Below, piece after piece: positions 8,146 to 16,800 of a stretch of DNA of 55,469 nt (position 1 is its first letter; each line of letters begins with the position of its first letter). The notes under the pieces are model-generated. The model was not told the DNA's origin and did no database searches. It saw nothing but the letters and a program-made list of their open reading frames with translations. This stretch comes from Bacilli bacterium (lineage in GTDB: Bacteria; Bacillota_I; Bacilli_A; RF39; UBA660). The stretch is taken from NCBI GenBank assembly GCA_016296185.1, contig JAEDJT010000006.1, forward strand, positions 1 through 55,469, read 5' to 3'. The position numbers and the translations under genes are program-made.

Positions 8146-8237
8146 AAAATCACTCTCAAACTTCTATGCACTTCTTGTCAAATTTACTATATAATCTACT
8201 AGTTATTTTGTCAATTACTTACTAGAAGAATTTACAC

Positions 8238-8735
8238 TTATTTTGTTAATTCTTCTATATATAATTTATATTCTATATTTTCTGAATTATTACTTGTATA
8301 ATCTATATTACATAAAGGTGGATACATAACACACCACCAGTTATTTCCTTTTGATTCTCCTAGATAGATTACTAAAGATTTATAATCTCCTTCTTTATAC
8401 TTTATTCCTTTATATGTTTTCTCTGGAAAATAATTATATCCGTAATTTATTTTATAATCTATGTTGTATTTTTTTATTATGTTTTCTATTAACGGTTTAT
8501 TTTCATTTATAATTTTTTCTGTTTCTTCAGGAGATTTTGAATCTTGTATTAAATTAAAAATATTGCCTTGCAAATCTTCAATTATTCTTTGTTTTAAATT
8601 TTGGTCTTCAACAGAATTACTATTAGGTATTATTCTAAATCTAATAGTATCTTCATTTAAATCATATTTTTGTTCTGCAAATAAATATGTTGATAATGTA
8701 ATAGTTATCAACATAATGTATATTATTTTTTTCAT
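8238..8735 (-). CDS. spoIIR: Stage II sporulation protein R
   Basis: SpoIIR is secreted from the forespore and triggers SpoIIGA to process pro-sigma-E in the mother cell. The 165-residue product has a signal peptide (MKKIIYIMLITITLSTYLFA, cleaved near residue 21), the family start DTIRFRIIPNSNSVEDQNLKQ, and the signature segment KNWWC-like GNNWWCVMYPPLC near residue 135-147. The start is ATG 8735, with AGGTG six bases before it; GTG and ATG codons upstream lie inside the ribosome site. A hairpin covers that site. It follows prmC and prfA as in Bacillus and Clostridium. In those species sigma-F drives it; I see no clear sigma-F promoter here. Confidence 0.95.
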   Translation of the reverse strand: MKKIIYIMLITITLSTYLFAEQKYDLNEDTIRFRIIPNSNSVEDQNLKQRIIEDLQGNIFNLIQDSKSPEETEKIINENKPLIENIIKKYNIDYKINYGYNYFPEKTYKGIKYKEGDYKSLVIYLGESKGNNWWCVMYPPLCNIDYTSNNSENIEYKLYIEELTK

Positions 8736-8742
8736 AATCATC

Positions 8743-8760
8743 ACCTATACATATATAGGT
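8743..8760 (-). promoter_or_regulatory. Inverted repeat covering the spoIIR ribosome site
   Basis: ACCTATA and TATAGGT arms (8743-8749, 8754-8760) around a four-base loop. On the minus strand the second arm contains the start of the AGGTG ribosome site, so folding would hide it. It could instead be an operator. Confidence 0.4.
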
Positions 8761-8775
8761 AATTCTCTTTAAATA

Positions 8776-9495
8776 TTATTCATTTATTATAAAAACAAAT
8801 CTATCTAGATGTTGCATATCTTTTTCCAGTAATATTTTTGAATTAGGATATTTTTGTTTTGCTATATTAATTATATCTTCGCCTTGTTCTTCTCCTATTT
8901 CAAATGCAATTATGAATTTATTATTTAAATATTTATCTGAATTATTGATTATTTCTTTATAAAAATATAAACCATTGTCATCTGCATATAAAGCTATATG
9001 TGGTTCATTATTCTTTACTATATCCATAATAGGTTCATCATATCTAATATATGGTGGATTACTTATGATACAGTCGTATTTATCATTTATTTCACTAAAG
9101 ATATTACTATTAATAAAATTAACTTCAACGTTATTTATTTTTGCATTTTCTTTAGCTACATCTAATGCTTCTTTTGATATATCAACTGAATTCATATTTA
9201 TATTTGGCATTAGTTTTTTTATTGTAATAGGAATACATCCACTACCTGTTCCTATATCTAATATTGAAATATTTTCATTTAAATACTTTTTTATATATGC
9301 TATTGTTTTTTCTACTAATTCTTCTGTTTCTCTTCTTGGAATCAATACGTTTTTATTTACTTTTAATATATTTCCATAAAAATCAACATCTCCAATTATA
9401 TATTGAACTGGTTCTCCTGATTCTAATCTTTTTATTGCTTTTTCAAGATTATCTTCTGGATGAATATATTTTTTTAAATATTCTATATCATTCAT
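8776..9495 (-). CDS. prmC: Release factor glutamine N5-methyltransferase PrmC
   Basis: PrmC methylates the glutamine of the GGQ motif in release factors RF1 and RF2. The 239-residue protein has the substrate-docking N-terminus (GEPVQYIIGDVDFYG, VLIPRRETEELVE), the SAM-binding loop ILDIGTGSGCIPI and the catalytic motif SNPPYI. It is about 40 residues shorter than most family members because the N-terminal helical domain is reduced. It lies directly after its substrate gene prfA, separated only by a terminator hairpin, and before spoIIR, as in other Firmicutes. The ribosome site is the purine run GAAAGAAGAA before the ATG. Confidence 0.95.
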   Translation of the reverse strand: MNDIEYLKKYIHPEDNLEKAIKRLESGEPVQYIIGDVDFYGNILKVNKNVLIPRRETEELVEKTIAYIKKYLNENISILDIGTGSGCIPITIKKLMPNINMNSVDISKEALDVAKENAKINNVEVNFINSNIFSEINDKYDCIISNPPYIRYDEPIMDIVKNNEPHIALYADDNGLYFYKEIINNSDKYLNNKFIIAFEIGEEQGEDIINIAKQKYPNSKILLEKDMQHLDRFVFIINE

Positions 9496-9510
9496 ATTAA
9501 TTCTTCTTTC

Positions 9511-9535
9511 TAAAAAAAGGAGATTATTCTCCTCT
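9511..9535 (-). terminator. Terminator or attenuator between prfA and prmC
   Basis: AGGAGA and TCTCCT arms with a four-base loop, followed on the minus strand by a T run. It overlaps the prfA stop. Since no clear promoter for prmC is seen after it, it may only reduce read-through. Confidence 0.7.
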
Positions 9536-10579
9536 TAATTTTCTTTGTAGATCTTCAGTTATTAAAGCTTCAATGATATCATCTAAAGCTCCGTCAATTA
9601 CTCTATCTAATGTATTAACAGTAAATCCAATTCTGTGATCAGTTACTCTATTTTGTGGGTAGTTATATGTTCTTATCTTTTCTGATCTATCACCAGTTCC
9701 GATTTTACTTCTTCTTTCACTACCAACTTCAGCTTCTTGTTTTTCTAATTCAGCTTGATATAATCTAGCTTTTAAAACTTCCATTGCTTGTGCTTTATTT
9801 TGAATTTGAGATCTTTCATTTTGACATGTAACAACTGTATTTGTTGGTAAGTGTGTTATACGTACTGCTGAAGGTGTTGTATTAACTCCTTGGCCACCAT
9901 GTCCACTCGCACAATATGTATCAATTCTTAAATCATTTGGATTAATTTCAATATCTACATCTTCAACTTCTGGCATTATTAATACTGTTGCAGTTGAAGT
10001 TTGAATACGTCCGTTAGATTCAGTTGTAGGAATTCTTTGAACTCTGTGTGATCCTGATTCATATTTTAATTTTGAATAAACATTTTCACCTTTAATTTTT
10101 GCTTCAATTTGAGAATATCCTCCAGCTGCTCCTGGTTCTTCGTTTATTATTTCTATTTTCCATCCTAATTTATCTGCATATCTTGAATACATTCGAAATA
10201 AATCCCCTGCAAAGATATTAGCTTCATCTCCACCTGCAGCTCCTCTAATTTCAATAATAATATCTTTATCATCATTAGGATCTTTTGGTATTAATAGAAT
10301 TTCTAATTCGCTAATAATTGATTCTTTTTTAGGTTTTAATTCTTCTAATTCTAAAGAAGCCATTTCGCCCATTTCTGGATCATTTAATAATTGTTCTGCC
10401 TCTTCTATATTGCTTACAACAGTTTTATACTCTTTGTATTTGTTATATGCATCTTCTAAATCTTTTTGTTCTTTTGATAATTTTCTTAATTTATTATAAT
10501 CACCTAGAACTTCTGGTTTTGATAATTCTTCAGTTAATTCTTCATATTTAACTGTAATTGCATCTAGTCTTTCAAACAT
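9524..10579 (-). CDS. prfA: Peptide chain release factor 1
   Basis: RF1 recognises UAA and UAG stop codons and hydrolyses peptidyl-tRNA. The 351-residue protein has the peptidyl-hydrolase motif SGHGGQGVNTT, whose glutamine is the PrmC target, and the stop-codon recognition loop HRVQRIPTTES, where PTT stands for the usual RF1 PxT. The start is ATG 10579, ten bases after AAAGG; an in-frame GTG upstream overlaps that site. An extended -10 promoter (TGATATAAT) lies 24 bases upstream of the ATG. The prmC gene follows. Codon use agrees with its neighbours. Confidence 0.97.
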   Translation of the reverse strand: MFERLDAITVKYEELTEELSKPEVLGDYNKLRKLSKEQKDLEDAYNKYKEYKTVVSNIEEAEQLLNDPEMGEMASLELEELKPKKESIISELEILLIPKDPNDDKDIIIEIRGAAGGDEANIFAGDLFRMYSRYADKLGWKIEIINEEPGAAGGYSQIEAKIKGENVYSKLKYESGSHRVQRIPTTESNGRIQTSTATVLIMPEVEDVDIEINPNDLRIDTYCASGHGGQGVNTTPSAVRITHLPTNTVVTCQNERSQIQNKAQAMEVLKARLYQAELEKQEAEVGSERRSKIGTGDRSEKIRTYNYPQNRVTDHRIGFTVNTLDRVIDGALDDIIEALITEDLQRKLRGE

Positions 10580-10602
10580 GCTAGTCACGCCTTTCGTTTT
10601 GT

Positions 10603-10611
10603 ATTATATCA
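10603..10611 (-). promoter_or_regulatory. Extended -10 promoter of prfA
   Basis: TGATATAAT on the minus strand, a few bases before the prfA ribosome site AAAGG. Confidence 0.6.
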
Positions 10612-10642
10612 TAATAGTTAAAAAAGTAAAAAACAAATGGAA

Positions 10643-11083
10643 TTAATTCATTCCATTTGCTTCGTCTTCATCTATAATTACTAAATCTTTTAGATCATCA
10701 TCATCATCGTCAAGTTCATCTGAATCAGCATCATCAGTATAGATATCTTCTTCATCTTCAATTGGTTCTTCGATTTCTTCGATTTCTTCTACTTCAATAT
10801 CTTCTTCATCTTCATTATCTATAACTACTTTTGTACTATGTTTTTCTTTTAAGTCCCAAAGTCCATTTTCTAACATAATAAATCTATGATCTGTAGATAA
10901 TACATCAAAAAATGCTGGTAACTTATTAACGAATTCATCTTCAGATACTTCAAGTAAGTTACAAACTTCTTTGAATAGTTCATTTACTTTCATTTGTTTT
11001 TTTGATTCTGTTAAAACCATAAAAGCTATATCATCATAAGACATTGCTTCTAATTCTTCTTTTGAATAATCTTTTAATTTCAT
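10643..11083 (-). CDS. rpoE: RNA polymerase delta subunit
   Basis: Delta is a Gram-positive-specific RNA polymerase subunit that speeds enzyme recycling and makes promoters more sensitive to initiating NTP. The 146-residue protein has the N-terminal HARE-HTH fold (residues 1 to about 85: MKLKDYSKEELEAMSYDDIAFMVL...HRFIMLENGLWDLKE), then a disordered, almost wholly acidic tail of Asp and Glu (about 95-140). This two-part design is diagnostic. GGAGG lies eight bases before ATG 11083; the frame is open five codons further, but over the ribosome site. A TTGTTA/TATAAT promoter lies about 40 bases upstream. argS precedes it, as in Bacillus. Confidence 0.95.
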   Translation of the reverse strand: MKLKDYSKEELEAMSYDDIAFMVLTESKKQMKVNELFKEVCNLLEVSEDEFVNKLPAFFDVLSTDHRFIMLENGLWDLKEKHSTKVVIDNEDEEDIEVEEIEEIEEPIEDEEDIYTDDADSDELDDDDDDLKDLVIIDEDEANGMN

Positions 11084-11168
11084 GTAAATAACCTCCAAAT
11101 TAAATCACTAGACAACATTATACATATTTTTTTTAATATAACAATAGTTTTTTATTAATTTTTTTTAA

Positions 11169-12920
11169 TTACATTCTATTAGGTATTTCTATTCCTAAAA
11201 TATCTAATAATTTCACGTTATTATCATATATTACTTTTGTTAATAATAACCATGATTCTTGTAATTCTTTATCTTCTTCTATTAATATTCTATTTTGAGA
11301 ATAGAAATTGTTGTATAAATTTGTTTCTTTATATAAATAATCTGTTATATCATTTAATGATTTGGTATTTATTGCCTTATTTAAGACACTTCTTAAGTTT
11401 AGTATACCAATTATTACATTTCTATCTGAATCATCTTTAATTTGGCTCATTTTGCTGTATTTTATACCTGCTTCTTCAGCTTTATTTAATAATGATTTCA
11501 TTCTAATTGTCGAATATAGTAGATAAGGTCCTGTTTTTCCTTGTAAATCGCTAAATTTTATTGGATCAAAGTTATAGTCTGTTAATCTAAATGGTATTAA
11601 ATCAGCGTATTTAACAGCAGCTATAGCTACTTTTTCTGCTATTTCTTTTCTTTCTTCACCTGTAATATTTGGTAATACTTTCTTTTCACATTCTTCATAA
11701 GCTAAGTCTAGTAATGCTTCAAGAGTCATTACTCCACCATCTCTTGTTTTAAATGGTTTTCCATCGCTACCATTCATTGTTCCAAATGGTATGAATTCTA
11801 ATTTTGTATCCTCTTTAACTATTTTAGCTTTTTGTGCTGCTCTAAATACTTGTTCAAAATGTAGACTTTGTCTTGCATCTGTTAAATACCATATTTCATC
11901 AGGTTTCCATTTTTTCATTCTTTCCCATATACATGCTAAATCAGTTGTTTCATATGATGCTGATCCATTTGATTTTATTAATAATAATGGTGGTACTTCA
12001 TGATCATCATTTTCTTCTTTAACGTTAATTACTAATGCACCTTGGCTTTCTTCAACTAGTTGTTTTTCTTTTAAGTAATCTGTTAGTTCTGGAATATAAT
12101 TATTTCCATCACTTTCGCCTTCCCATATTTCAAATGTCGTATTTAGTCTATCATATATTCTTTTTATATCATTTTTTGATACATACATTATGTGTTCCCA
12201 TAACGCCATTAATCCTTTATCACCATCTTGGAATTTCGCAGTTATTTCTCTTGCTTCTTCCATGTATGATTCATCTTCTTTAGCTTTATTACTTGCATAT
12301 GGATATAAAATCATTAAATCTTCATTTGTTACTGGTGATTCTTTTGGATATTCTCCATTAAAGTTTTCATCAAAGTATGGTAATTCTGGATTTCTTTTTT
12401 TAATTTCAAGCATTACTAATCCAATTGGTCTACCCCAATCTCCTAAATGAGCATCTGCCATTGTTTTATTACCTAATGCGTTTGCTAATCTTTTTAATGC
12501 TTCTCCAATATTTGCTGATCTTAAGTGACCAACATGAAGTGCTTTTGCTACATTAGCTCCTCCATAATCCAGGAATATTGTTTTAGGATTTTCATTATGA
12601 TAATTAATATTTATATTTTCATTTAATTCATTTATGTGTTTAATAAGTTGTTCATCACTAAAAGTTATATTAATAAATCCAGGACCAGCTATATTGATAT
12701 CTTTGTATCTGTTCATAACTTTTATTTTATCAACAATCTCTGTAGCTATTTCTCTTGGATTTTTGCTATAAGTTTTTGCTAATGCCATCACTCCATTATA
12801 TTGATAGTCTCCAAATTCTGGTCTTGATGAAACATTTAAAACTACTTCTTCAGTATCATAACCGCATTCTTTTATTATTTCTTTAATAAATTTTTCTTCT
12901 TTTTCGATAAAACTATTCAT
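11169..12920 (-). CDS. argS: Arginyl-tRNA synthetase
   Basis: This class I synthetase charges tRNA-Arg. The 583-residue protein has an N-terminal Add-1-like tRNA-binding domain, the HIGH motif as HVGH in GGANVAKALHVGHLRSANIGEAL (about 125-147), and the C-terminal helical anticodon domain with the DALR-type end. A canonical KMSKS is not visible, as in most bacterial ArgRS. The start is ATG 12920, six bases after AGGTG. It overlaps the stop of the upstream DUF1934 gene by eight bases, so the two are translationally coupled, as ywiB-argS are in Bacillus. Confidence 0.97.
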   Translation of the reverse strand: MNSFIEKEEKFIKEIIKECGYDTEEVVLNVSSRPEFGDYQYNGVMALAKTYSKNPREIATEIVDKIKVMNRYKDINIAGPGFINITFSDEQLIKHINELNENININYHNENPKTIFLDYGGANVAKALHVGHLRSANIGEALKRLANALGNKTMADAHLGDWGRPIGLVMLEIKKRNPELPYFDENFNGEYPKESPVTNEDLMILYPYASNKAKEDESYMEEAREITAKFQDGDKGLMALWEHIMYVSKNDIKRIYDRLNTTFEIWEGESDGNNYIPELTDYLKEKQLVEESQGALVINVKEENDDHEVPPLLLIKSNGSASYETTDLACIWERMKKWKPDEIWYLTDARQSLHFEQVFRAAQKAKIVKEDTKLEFIPFGTMNGSDGKPFKTRDGGVMTLEALLDLAYEECEKKVLPNITGEERKEIAEKVAIAAVKYADLIPFRLTDYNFDPIKFSDLQGKTGPYLLYSTIRMKSLLNKAEEAGIKYSKMSQIKDDSDRNVIIGILNLRSVLNKAINTKSLNDITDYLYKETNLYNNFYSQNRILIEEDKELQESWLLLTKVIYDNNVKLLDILGIEIPNRM

Positions 12921-13263
12921 TATCAACACCTGTTTCTATAATTATTTTTAAGTGACCTTCTTCACTACTTATTTCATAATCTAATATTATATTATTTTCT
13001 ATACATTTGTACATTACTTTTTCTACATCAATGTCAAATGATGTATTATTCATTTTTAGTGTATATATTGCATTTTTTTTATTTATATCTAATACAAATT
13101 CATATTCATTAGTTTCTCTTTTTAAATAATCTTTATTTATTATTGTTTTTACATCATCAAGTATCATTGTATAAGTTTCATCTTTATGAATTGAATTAAC
13201 ATTATTGTATTCTTTTACTATTTGATCATTATTATATAATTTTATATTAATTATTTTTTTCAC
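12913..13263 (-). CDS. DUF1934 (YwiB-like) small beta-barrel protein
   Basis: A 116-residue protein without signal or membrane segments, mostly alternating beta-strand pattern (IINIKLYNN, YTMILDD, NAIYTLKMNN, HLKIIIETG). The length, strand pattern and position immediately before argS match the DUF1934/YwiB family, a lipocalin-like fold of unknown function found beside argS and rpoE in Firmicutes. Sequence identity to the family is not obvious by eye, so the call rests largely on context. It overlaps argS by eight bases and faces the divergent PBP gene across about 80 bases. Confidence 0.65.
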   Translation of the reverse strand: MKKIINIKLYNNDQIVKEYNNVNSIHKDETYTMILDDVKTIINKDYLKRETNEYEFVLDINKKNAIYTLKMNNTSFDIDVEKVMYKCIENNIILDYEISSEEGHLKIIIETGVDNE

Positions 13264-13342
13264 AATACAACACCTCTTTTTTTTGACTATGATTATAACA
13301 TAATATTATTTTTATTGCACATAATATTTTTTAGGTGATTTG

Positions 13343-15280
13343 ATGCGTTTTTTTCGTAAATTTATTAAATTTAATATTATATTTATTTTATTATTTATTA
13401 TTGGAATTTATACTTATGCTTTTTTAAGTCCAAAACTTGATATTAAAAATGCCAATCAATTTTATATTTATGATATTAATGATAATATTATTTCTCAAGG
13501 TTCTGGTAATAGTGAATGGGTTTCTTTAGATAATATTTCTCCTGATTTTATAAATGCTATTATTAGTACTGAAGATAAAAATTTTTATAATCATAATGGT
13601 TTTGATTTTTTTAGAATTTGTAAAGCTTTATATTTAAACATTTCTAATAAAGATATAGTTCAAGGTGCTTCAACAATAAGTCAACAATATGTTAAAAATA
13701 TGTATCTAGATTTTGATCAAACTTTTAAAAGAAAAATGGATGAAGCTTTATTAACTATAAGATTAGAGACTCATTATTCTAAAGATGAAATTTTAGAAGG
13801 ATATTTAAATACTATTAATTTTGGTGAAGGTAATTATGGGATTGAAAATGCTAGTTTATTTTATTTTAATAAACACGCTAGTGATTTATCCTTAGAGGAA
13901 TCTTTAATATTAGCTGGGATACCTAAAGCTCCTAGTAAATATAATCCTATTAGTAATTATGATAATTCTATATCTAGAGCTAATATTGTTGCTGGTTTAA
14001 TGGCCAAAAACCATTATATAAATGATGAACAATATAATAATATTAATTTTAATCAAATTGATTTATATGGTTCTAAAAATACTGATAATTTAAAAATGAT
14101 TATGTATTATCAAGATGCAGTTTATAATGAGTTATCTACTATTAATACTATACCCGATTCTTTAATATCTTCAGGTGGTTTAAAAATATATACATCGATG
14201 AATTACGACATTCAGAAAAATCTTGAATATAGTATTTTAAACAATAAAAAAGATAATAATATGCAAGTAGCTAGTATTATTATCGATCCTAATAATGGTG
14301 GGGTTATGGCTTTATCCGGAGGTTATGATTATTCTAGTAGTCAATTTAATAGAGCTATAAGCGCTAAAAGACAAGTTGGTTCTTCTATTAAACCTTTACT
14401 TTATTATTCTGCTTTAGAAAATGGTATGGTATCATCTTCAACTTTTTTAAGTGAACCTACTACTTTTGTTTTTTCTAATAATACTTATTCTCCTAGTAAT
14501 TATAATAATAAATATGGTAATAAAAATATTACTATGGCTGCTGCTTTAGCTTATTCCGATAATATTTATGCTATTAAAACTCATTTATTCTTAGGCGAAG
14601 ATAATTTAGTAAATATAGCTCATAGAATGGGAATTGAAGATGATTTAGATGAATTACCTTCTTTAGCCTTGGGTACTTGTGAATTATCTATGTTTGATTT
14701 TGCTAGAGCTTATACCACATTAGCTAGTGGTGGATTTAAAAGAGATATTCATTTTATCAATAAAGTTGAAGATATGAATGGTAATGTTTTATATGAATTT
14801 AAAGATTATAATAATTTGGTTTTAAACGAATCATATGTTTATATTTTAAATGAAATGATGACTTCTACTTATAATCCTGCATTTATTGATTATAATACCC
14901 CTACTGTTATGAGTATTGCTGGAAGGATTCCTGATAAATTTGCTATTAAAACTGGTTCTTCTGGAACTGATTGTTGGATGGTTGGTTATGATTCAAACAT
15001 TTTAATGATGGTATGGAATGGATACGATGACAATCAAGAGTTGGAAGTTAAAGATGGTGCAATATCTAAAAATATTTGGGCTGATACTATTAATAATATT
15101 GATGTTACATATAAATGGTATGAAAAACCTAATAATGTTATTGGTATTCCTCTTGATGCTATAAGTGGTGAGGAAACTACAGACTCTTCTAAAATAAATA
15201 TTTTTTATTATTTAAGTGGTAGTCAGTATAATTCAAATGATGAGGAATTTGTATACAAAGAAAAAAGTTCTAATCAATAG
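13343..15280 (+). CDS. Class A penicillin-binding protein (transglycosylase/transpeptidase)
   Basis: A bifunctional peptidoglycan synthase. The 645-residue protein has a short cytosolic start, one membrane anchor (about 8-28), a GT51 glycosyltransferase domain with the catalytic glutamate E77 in STEDKNFYNHNG and the QGASTISQQYVKN motif, and a transpeptidase domain with SSIK (active-site Ser about 347), SDN and KTG (about 536). AGGTG lies five bases before the ATG; a TTG codon upstream is in frame but overlaps the spacing. It is the only gene left of the origin on the plus strand and so is transcribed against replication. A PbpG-type (sporulation) role is possible from context but not shown. 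Confidence 0.95.
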   Translation: MRFFRKFIKFNIIFILLFIIGIYTYAFLSPKLDIKNANQFYIYDINDNIISQGSGNSEWVSLDNISPDFINAIISTEDKNFYNHNGFDFFRICKALYLNISNKDIVQGASTISQQYVKNMYLDFDQTFKRKMDEALLTIRLETHYSKDEILEGYLNTINFGEGNYGIENASLFYFNKHASDLSLEESLILAGIPKAPSKYNPISNYDNSISRANIVAGLMAKNHYINDEQYNNINFNQIDLYGSKNTDNLKMIMYYQDAVYNELSTINTIPDSLISSGGLKIYTSMNYDIQKNLEYSILNNKKDNNMQVASIIIDPNNGGVMALSGGYDYSSSQFNRAISAKRQVGSSIKPLLYYSALENGMVSSSTFLSEPTTFVFSNNTYSPSNYNNKYGNKNITMAAALAYSDNIYAIKTHLFLGEDNLVNIAHRMGIEDDLDELPSLALGTCELSMFDFARAYTTLASGGFKRDIHFINKVEDMNGNVLYEFKDYNNLVLNESYVYILNEMMTSTYNPAFIDYNTPTVMSIAGRIPDKFAIKTGSSGTDCWMVGYDSNILMMVWNGYDDNQELEVKDGAISKNIWADTINNIDVTYKWYEKPNNVIGIPLDAISGEETTDSSKINIFYYLSGSQYNSNDEEFVYKEKSSNQ

Positions 15281-15290
15281 AACTTTTTTT
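15261..15290. terminator. Bidirectional terminator between the PBP gene and noc
   Basis: AAAAAGTTCT and AGAACTTTTT arms around a seven-base loop, with A and T runs on either side. It serves both convergent genes and overlaps the noc stop codon. Confidence 0.9.
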
Positions 15291-16755
15291 AATCTTTATT
15301 AATATTAATTGTAATTTGATAAGTATCAGCTAAATCAATTTCTTCAACATTTATATAATGTCCTTTATTACCTAATTCTCTAATTGTTCCTCTAATTGCA
15401 TTAATTGCTGATTTTAAATCAGAAACTTCTTCTTTAGGACTATTTGTTAATGGATCAATATTGTTAACCATATCCATTGGATTAAACTCATCCTTTTTAG
15501 TTTCGTTTATTTGAATTTCTTGAGGTTCATTTATTGGAGTGAAGAATCTGTTATTTGAACTTAATTCTAAGTTATTAATTGGTTCATTTTCAAATACAGG
15601 AGCTATTATTTTTTTACTATCTTCTACATTTTCAATTACCATTTTTGGTTCTTCTACAGGAATGATTTCTTCAAATTCACTATTTGTATTTTCATCTATT
15701 ATTTCTAATTTTTTATCTTCTTTAACATCTGGATCAACCATAACATTATCATCTAATGGTTCTTCTATTGAGAAATTAAAGAACTTACTATCTGGATTAG
15801 TTTGAACTACTGGTTCATCATTAACTATTGTACTTGCTGAATTAGGAGTTGCAATATTAAATTCTGGAACTGTTGTTGCTGGAGTATATGACTCTATCAC
15901 TGGTTCAAAATTCAATTCATCATCTTTTTCTTCAACAGGTGTTTCAGTTGCTTCTAGTGATTCTAATGGTTCTTCTAAATCTAATTCTTCAACACCTTCA
16001 ACTATTTCTTGAGGTTTCATTAGATCTTCTGTACTCATTTTTTCTTCAACTTTTTCATTTAAATCTGTTGCTTTAGCTCTTATTTCTTCTGCAGTTAATG
16101 CTTCATTAACTAAAGGTATTCCTGCTGATTCATCATCAGATGATGCATCTGTTTGCTTTAATTTCTTTAGTTCTAAATCTAATTGTCTTACAGTTAATCT
16201 TTCATTTATAATTCTATGAAGCCATTCTTTTTGAGCATTCTTGTCTTGTAATGTTAATAATGTTCTAGCATGTCTTTCAGATATTTTTTCTTCTAATAAT
16301 GCTTGTTGAACTTCTTCATCTAAATTTAATAATCTTAATTTATTTGCAATTGAAGGTTGTGATAAACCCATTCTTTTAGCTAATTGTTCTTGAGTTAAGT
16401 ATCCTTTATCAAGTAATTGTTTATATGAACGTGCTTCTTCTATTGCAGTTAAATCTCTTCTTTGTACGTTTTCTACAAGGGCTACTTCTGCTGATTTATT
16501 GTCATCTATATTAGAAACTACTGCTGGTACTGTTGTTAATCCTGCCATTTGAGCAGCTTTATATCTTCTTTCACCTGCAATTATTTCATATTTATTTCCT
16601 AATTTTCTCAACACTAAAGGTTGAATTATCCCGTGTTCTTTAATTGAATCTGATAATTCTTTTAATCCTTGTTCATCAAATGTTAATCTTGGTTGAAATC
16701 TATTAGGTATAATATCTTCAATATGTACTTGTAGTACTCCTGATTCTAGATTCAT
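15289..16755 (-). CDS. noc: ParB-family nucleoid occlusion protein, Noc type, with long acidic linker
   Basis: Noc is a ParB-like CTPase that loads at its own DNA sites and blocks division over the nucleoid. The 488-residue protein has the CTP-binding motifs GERRYKAA (61-68) and ENVQRRDL (95-102), then an HTH with SQPSIANKLRLLNL (132-145). Four positions that separate Noc from ParB are Noc-like here: Q133, K139, N144 and R161 (ISERHAR). Perfect or near Noc sites occur in this window and the gene follows rsmG as in Bacillus. Two things are odd. Residues about 202-443 are an acidic, low-complexity linker, where Noc normally has almost none. There is also no N-terminal amphipathic membrane helix, and no in-frame start codon upstream that would add one. 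Residues 444-488 resemble the dimerisation domain. No parA is adjacent. Confidence 0.85.
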   Translation of the reverse strand: MNLESGVLQVHIEDIIPNRFQPRLTFDEQGLKELSDSIKEHGIIQPLVLRKLGNKYEIIAGERRYKAAQMAGLTTVPAVVSNIDDNKSAEVALVENVQRRDLTAIEEARSYKQLLDKGYLTQEQLAKRMGLSQPSIANKLRLLNLDEEVQQALLEEKISERHARTLLTLQDKNAQKEWLHRIINERLTVRQLDLELKKLKQTDASSDDESAGIPLVNEALTAEEIRAKATDLNEKVEEKMSTEDLMKPQEIVEGVEELDLEEPLESLEATETPVEEKDDELNFEPVIESYTPATTVPEFNIATPNSASTIVNDEPVVQTNPDSKFFNFSIEEPLDDNVMVDPDVKEDKKLEIIDENTNSEFEEIIPVEEPKMVIENVEDSKKIIAPVFENEPINNLELSSNNRFFTPINEPQEIQINETKKDEFNPMDMVNNIDPLTNSPKEEVSDLKSAINAIRGTIRELGNKGHYINVEEIDLADTYQITININKD

Positions 16756-16800
16756 ATAATCAGCCCCTTTTTTATACTTTTCCCTATTATTTATATTACA

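Noticed and set aside
15289..16755. Naming this gene parB/spo0J
   Set aside because: The specificity residues and the position after rsmG without parA are Noc-type, and Noc sites are present.
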